Shown piece after piece: positions 15,084-18,157 of a stretch of 18,157 bases of DNA (positions are counted from its first letter, which is position 1; each line of letters opens with the position of its first letter). The translations under genes were made by a program, and so were the position numbers. This DNA is from JAGNZR01 sp051652785 (GTDB lineage: Bacteria; Fusobacteriota; Fusobacteriia; Fusobacteriales; Fusobacteriaceae), in assembly GCA_051652785.1 (NCBI GenBank), contig JBOFUX010000020.1:1-18157 (forward strand). Reading direction: 5' to 3'. Below the pieces are notes generated by a model. That model was not told where the DNA came from, did not search any database, and worked only from the letters and a program-made list of their open reading frames with translations.

Positions 15084-15797
15084 ATGTTTGTTTTTGCACA
15101 TAGGGGAGCTAGCGGATTGTTTCCAGAGAATACGTTAGTTGCATTTAAAAAAGCAATAGAGATGGGGGCAAAAGGAATAGAATTAGATGTTCAACTAAGC
15201 AAAGATGGAGTGGTTATGGTGATGCATGATGACACACTTGATAGAACCACAAACGGAAAAGGACGATTAGAAAAATTTACTCTTGAGGAATTAAAAAAAT
15301 TAGATTCTGGATTTTGGTACAGTAAAATTTATTCTAAAGAAAAAATACCAACTTTAGAAGAAGTTATAAAAAAATTACCTAAAAATATAAAATTAAATAT
15401 AGAGTTTAAGCCAGATAAAAAAAATACAGCAAAAATAGCTCAAGAAGTTTATAAAATTGTAGAAAAATATAATTACTCAAAACAAGTAATAGTATCATCA
15501 TTTTATCATCAATCACTTTTAGAATATAGAAAATTAGATAAAAGTATTCAAATGGGTATGTTGTTTGAATATGATTTTATAAATATTTTTGATTATATAA
15601 ATAAAAGTGGTATAAATCCAGTTTCTATAAATATTTCTAAAGATTATGTAGATGAGGATTTAGTTAAAGAAGCACATTCTAATAATTTAAAAGTTGCAGT
15701 TTATACAGTTAATGAAAATGAAGAAGTAATTAAATTAAAAAAAATAGGTGTAGATGAAATATTTTCCAATTATCCAAATATATTAAATAAAAAATAA
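15084..15797 (+). CDS. ugpQ: Glycerophosphodiester phosphodiesterase
   Basis: A 237-residue GDPD-family enzyme, which hydrolyses glycerophosphodiesters to glycerol-3-phosphate and an alcohol; there is no signal peptide, so it is cytosolic (UgpQ-like rather than periplasmic GlpQ). The catalytic pattern is complete: H6-R7 in FAHRGASG, PENT at 14-17, E33 and D35 in GIELDVQ, H48 in HDDTLDRTT, and E107-x-K109 in NIEFKP. The length is standard. GGAG at 15070-15073 lies 10 bases before the ATG. The gene appears to be co-transcribed with the channel gene upstream; it is followed only by a weak AT hairpin and then the rubredoxin promoter. Confidence 0.93.
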   Translation: MFVFAHRGASGLFPENTLVAFKKAIEMGAKGIELDVQLSKDGVVMVMHDDTLDRTTNGKGRLEKFTLEELKKLDSGFWYSKIYSKEKIPTLEEVIKKLPKNIKLNIEFKPDKKNTAKIAQEVYKIVEKYNYSKQVIVSSFYHQSLLEYRKLDKSIQMGMLFEYDFINIFDYINKSGINPVSINISKDYVDEDLVKEAHSNNLKVAVYTVNENEEVIKLKKIGVDEIFSNYPNILNKK

Positions 15798-15825
15798 AGT
15801 TTTAATAAAATGTTTTATTTTGTAA

Positions 15826-15854
15826 TTGACTCTTTCTTTCTTTTATAGTACAAT
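15826..15854 (+). promoter_or_regulatory. Predicted sigma70-type promoter of the rubredoxin gene
   Basis: TTGACT (15826-15831), a 17-bp spacer and TACAAT (15849-15854), 5 of 6 matches in each box. It lies about 40 bases before the rubredoxin ATG. Confidence 0.75.
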
Positions 15855-15895
15855 TAGAACACAAATATTAAAAAAAATATTTTTGGGAGGATAAA

Positions 15896-16060
15896 ATGTC
15901 TGTAGAAAGATATAGATGTACAGTTTGTTCTTATGTCTACGATAGTGAAGTAGGAGATGAAGAAAATAATGTTGCTCCAGGAACTCAATTAAAGGACTTG
16001 GATTTTCAATGGGTATGCCCTTTGTGTAATGCAAGTAAAGATCATTTTGAAAAATTATAA
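15896..16060 (+). CDS. Rubredoxin (54 residues)
   Basis: A small iron protein for one-electron transfer in the cytosol, for example in anaerobic oxygen or peroxide detoxification. The translation has the four cysteine ligands of the Fe(SCys)4 centre, C8-x-x-C11 and C41-P-L-C44, the aromatic Y13 and Y15-D16 after the first pair, A27-P28-G29-T30, and W39-V40-C41-P42 followed by A46-S-K48-D-x-F51, all standard rubredoxin features. GGGAGG at 15885-15890 lies 5 bases before the ATG, and a strong promoter and terminator frame it as a one-gene unit. Oddities: the glycine that normally follows the second and fourth cysteines is Ser12 and Asn45, and the usual Pro of the DLP segment is Asp (DLD, 34-36). 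The family call is firm; partner proteins are not in the window. Confidence 0.92.
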   Translation: MSVERYRCTVCSYVYDSEVGDEENNVAPGTQLKDLDFQWVCPLCNASKDHFEKL

Positions 16061-16062
16061 AT

Positions 16063-16101
16063 AAAAAAAGAGAGAAAAAAATTAATTTTCTCTCTTTTTT
16101 T
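16063..16101. terminator. Bidirectional terminator between rubredoxin and rhodanese genes
   Basis: A 16-bp stem (16063-16078 with 16086-16101) with GAGAG/CTCTC core, an AAATTAA loop and a T7 run at the right; the matching A7 run at the left gives a T-run on the other strand. It lies between convergent genes and can serve both. Confidence 0.88.
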
Positions 16102-16143
16102 ATTTAAAGAGATAAATATTAAAGTACATTAATAAAAAAAATT

Positions 16144-16434
16144 TTAATATGTTAGCATATAGTTAGAAATTCCACCTTCTAAATTAAAAACTTCAAATTT
16201 ATCTTCTCTGAGTATTGCTGCGGCTATTCCACCACTAGTTCCACCGTTACAGTAAGTTACTATTGATTTATCTTTAGGAATATTCTTAATATTTTTTTTT
16301 ATTTCACTTAATGGAATATTAACAGAATTTTCAATATGTTTTTTTAAAAATTGTTCATTTGTTCTAACATCAATCACAAAATATTTAGTTCTATTTTCTA
16401 ATAATTCTTTTGCTGTTATTGTATTATTTAGCAT
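16144..16434 (-). CDS. Single-domain rhodanese (sulfurtransferase-like) protein
   Basis: A 96-residue cytosolic protein forming one rhodanese domain: FVIDVRTNEQF (19-29) and H33-I-x-x-S-V-N-I-P are the first CH2-type motif, and the active-site loop is C62-N-G-G-T-S-G with the putative persulfide cysteine C62; LEGGIS follows near the end. Such proteins carry sulfane sulfur from thiosulfate, polysulfide or cysteine-derived persulfide. On the - strand, a GGAG site (CTCC at 16441-16444 on +) precedes the ATG by 6 bases. It is convergent with rubredoxin and divergent from the multidomain rhodanese gene, which suggests linked sulfur functions (inference). The loop lacks the Arg of the classical CRxGxR form, so activity and donor are uncertain. 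Confidence 0.88.
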   Translation of the reverse strand: MLNNTITAKELLENRTKYFVIDVRTNEQFLKKHIENSVNIPLSEIKKNIKNIPKDKSIVTYCNGGTSGGIAAAILREDKFEVFNLEGGISNYMLTY

Positions 16435-16466
16435 TTATATCTCCTTTTTTATTTTATATTTATATA

Positions 16467-16495
16467 TTTATATCTTTTTTATACAAAAATGTCAA
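16467..16495 (-). promoter_or_regulatory. Predicted promoter of the single-domain rhodanese gene
   Basis: On the - strand, a consensus TTGACA (16495-16490), a 17-bp spacer and TATAAA (16472-16467), about 33 bases before the ATG. Confidence 0.75.
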
Positions 16496-16519
16496 ATTAT
16501 TTTTATTAAGATAAAAAAT

Positions 16520-16548
16520 ATGATATTATTATAAATGAGTATTATAAT
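16520..16548 (+). promoter_or_regulatory. Predicted promoter of the YnjE-like gene
   Basis: ATGATA (16520-16525, 4 of 6 matches), a 17-bp spacer and a consensus TATAAT (16543-16548), 32 bases before the ATG at 16581. It is divergent from and close to the rhodanese promoter (-35 boxes about 25 bases apart), so one regulator could act on both. Confidence 0.55.
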
Positions 16549-16580
16549 AACTCAAAAAAATAAAAAGGGAGAATAAAAAT

Positions 16581-17885
16581 ATGAAAAAAAAAAAATTAAT
16601 TTTGCTATTTTATTTTTTAGCTTATATAGTAAGTTTTTCGATAAAATATAATTTGATTTCAACAAAAGATATTAAAAACTTTATGAAAGAAGAAAATACA
16701 GTAGTTGTAGATACAAGAATAAATGATATTTATAACGGTTGGGACATAGATAATAATGGAACAGGGGGACATATAGAAGGAGCTAGTGATTTTTCTGCTA
16801 AATGGTTAGAAGTGGATTTAAAACCACATATAAAAGAGGAAAAACTTTCTAAGGCATTAGATGAAAAAAAAATCACAAAGGACAAAAGAATTATTTTGTA
16901 TGATACTAACGGAAAAGATTCTAAAATAGTAGCTGATTATTTGAGCTCAAAAGGTTATGTTAACATATTACTCTATGATTTAAAAGAAGGGGTAAATTTA
17001 GGATTAAAATTAAATAAATTTCCAAACTATGAAAAACTTGTTCCAGCAATTTGGGTTCAAAAGATGATAGATGAAGAACCTGAAAAATATAAAATATATG
17101 AAGTTGCGTGGGGACCAGAAAAAATGGCTAAAGATTATATTGCTGGTCATATAAAAAGTGCAGTTCACATAGATACTGATGAAATAGAATCTCCACCATT
17201 GTGGAGTATAAATACAGATGAAAAGCTAATTGAATTTGCAATAAATAATGGGATAACTAAAGATGATAGAATTATTTTATACTCAACGGATACAATGGCG
17301 TCATTTAGAATAGGTATAATTTTAGAATATTTAGGTGTGCAAGAGGTTAAAATATTAAATGGAGGCTTAAAATCTTGGAAAAATGCAAACTTATCTTTGG
17401 AAACTAAAAGAAATCCTAAAATAAGAGGAACAGGGTTTGGCTCAGCAACACCTATAAATAAAAATTTAATAATAGAAATAGGAGAAGCTAAAAAAATATC
17501 TGAAAGTTCTCATGGACAATTAGTGGATATAAGAGCTTGGGACGAACATATTGGAAAGACATCAGGATATTCAGATATTGATTACAAAGGAAGACCTGCA
17601 AATTCAATTTGGGGCAAAGCAGGGAGTAGTGCTATAACACTAGAAGACTATAGAAATATTGACGGAACTATGAGAAATGGAAGTGAAATTCTAAATATGT
17701 GGAAAGAACTTGGAATAGATACAAGTAAAAATATTACTTTTTTTTGTGGCTCTGGTTGGAGAGCGGCTGAAGTTTTAATTTATTCTCAAATTTTAGGTAT
17801 AAAAAATGCGAATTTATACTCTAATGGGTGGTATGAATGGGGCTTTAATAAAAAAAATCCTATAGAAGTTGGTGAAAAAAAATAA
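16581..17885 (+). CDS. ynjE: YnjE-like exported triple-rhodanese thiosulfate sulfurtransferase
   Basis: A 434-residue protein, close to the 435 of E. coli YnjE, with the same plan: N-terminal signal (MKKKK plus a hydrophobic run to about residue 20) and three rhodanese domains (about 25-145, 150-275 and 290-430). Only domain 3 has a catalytic cysteine, C389 in CGSGWRAAEV. The matching loop in domain 1 is D108-T-N-G-K and in domain 2 S235-T-D-T-M, so both are degenerate. GGGAG lies about 10 bases before the ATG. The enzyme transfers sulfane sulfur, probably in the periplasm; whether the signal is cleaved is unclear because no clean AxA site is seen. It is followed within a few bases by a membrane-protein reading frame, possibly co-transcribed. 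Confidence 0.9.
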   Translation: MKKKKLILLFYFLAYIVSFSIKYNLISTKDIKNFMKEENTVVVDTRINDIYNGWDIDNNGTGGHIEGASDFSAKWLEVDLKPHIKEEKLSKALDEKKITKDKRIILYDTNGKDSKIVADYLSSKGYVNILLYDLKEGVNLGLKLNKFPNYEKLVPAIWVQKMIDEEPEKYKIYEVAWGPEKMAKDYIAGHIKSAVHIDTDEIESPPLWSINTDEKLIEFAINNGITKDDRIILYSTDTMASFRIGIILEYLGVQEVKILNGGLKSWKNANLSLETKRNPKIRGTGFGSATPINKNLIIEIGEAKKISESSHGQLVDIRAWDEHIGKTSGYSDIDYKGRPANSIWGKAGSSAITLEDYRNIDGTMRNGSEILNMWKELGIDTSKNITFFCGSGWRAAEVLIYSQILGIKNANLYSNGWYEWGFNKKNPIEVGEKK

Positions 17886-18157
17886 AAATTATTATTTATT
17901 TATCAAGATTACTTCAAATTACAATATTTTTAATTACAATATTATTTTATTATTTAAGTAAAGTTAAAATGGGGATTATGAGATTTTTAGTTTTTTTTAA
18001 TAGAAAATATGGATTAGAAATATTTTTTTTAAATAGATTAAATCTATTAAAAATTATTTGTATAGTTACTTTAATTTTATTTATATTTATGAAAAAAAGT
18101 AAATTTATAATATTTTCTAATATGATCATGATATTTTTTATATTTTCAATATCGAAT
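17876..18157 (+). CDS. Small hydrophobic membrane protein, 3' partial, start unclear
   Basis: This frame is open from just after a TGA at 17873-17875 to the window edge, 94 codons. It translates to a clearly membrane-like protein: a helix (about 17897-17956), a basic loop with KVKMGIMRFL, then further hydrophobic stretches. There is no ATG, GTG or TTG in frame before the first helix; the first in-frame ATGs are at 17969 and 17978, after it, with a GGGG close to the second. A GTG at 17872 is in another frame. If one A were removed from the A8 tract at 17875-17882, that GTG would open this frame as MKKIKIIIYLSRLL, which looks like a normal N-terminus. Options are non-standard start, slippage, phase variation or sequence error. 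Family not recognised. Confidence 0.5.

Noticed and set aside
15800..15822. AT-only hairpin after the phosphodiesterase gene
   Set aside because: The stem AATAAAA/TTTTATT has a 2-base loop and no GC pairs, so it is expected by chance at this base composition.
15843..16034. 63-codon open frame on the - strand across the rubredoxin gene
   Set aside because: It overlaps a clear rubredoxin with ribosome site, promoter and four Cys ligands; the minus frame shows nothing recognisable.
16538..16554. GAGT...ACTC palindrome around the ynjE -10 box
   Set aside because: Only the outer four pairs match and the inner bases mismatch; too weak to claim an operator.

Overview
The window is AT-rich DNA with strong Shine-Dalgarno sites, AGA-dominated arginine codons and almost all genes on the + strand. 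An outer-membrane beta-barrel porin shows a diderm cell. Low GC, a porin, TTT and TRAP carriers and a rubredoxin together point to an anaerobic Fusobacteriota-type organism (Fusobacterium, Cetobacterium, Ilyobacter or relatives). This is inference from composition and gene content; no 16S gene is present.

Region 1 (1-1102) is the 3' end of an outer-membrane porin, closed by a long hairpin. Region 2 (about 1172-11119) is a catabolic and transport run. It has its own promoter and operator-like site, then a TIM-barrel sugar isomerase/epimerase-type protein, two Gfo/Idh/MocA NAD-type dehydrogenases, a second TIM-barrel protein, two tandem GPH-type sugar symporters about 86% identical, and a tripartite tricarboxylate-type carrier in the order binding protein (tctC), small membrane subunit (tctB), large membrane subunit (tctA). 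Region 3 (11165-14159) is a separately promoted TRAP carrier (dctP, dctQ, dctM). Its promoter region carries the same operator-like sequence as the start of region 2, so the two units probably share one regulator, which lies outside the window.

The two dehydrogenases and two metal-dependent TIM barrels are the enzyme set of oxidation-elimination-hydration-reduction pathways that cleave glycosides through 3-keto intermediates without a glycoside hydrolase (the levoglucosan Lgd set), and also resemble the E. coli YcjQ/YcjR/YcjS dehydrogenase-epimerase set. I infer that the porin, GPH, TTT and TRAP systems bring in a glycoside or sugar acid for this module. The substrate cannot be read from sequence. 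No kinase, aldolase, glycosidase or regulator is seen.

Region 4 (14160-18157) looks like housekeeping or accessory content: a potassium-channel-like protein with an oligo-asparagine tail, a glycerophosphodiester phosphodiesterase, a 54-residue rubredoxin with both knuckle glycines replaced, a single-domain rhodanese on the - strand, and divergently a YnjE-like exported triple rhodanese with one live and two dead domains. The last 280 bases hold the start of a membrane protein whose reading frame has no clear start codon and is one base out of frame with a GTG just before an A8 tract.

No tRNA, rRNA, CRISPR array, insertion sequence or prophage gene is visible. There is no gene-free stretch longer than 300 bases.
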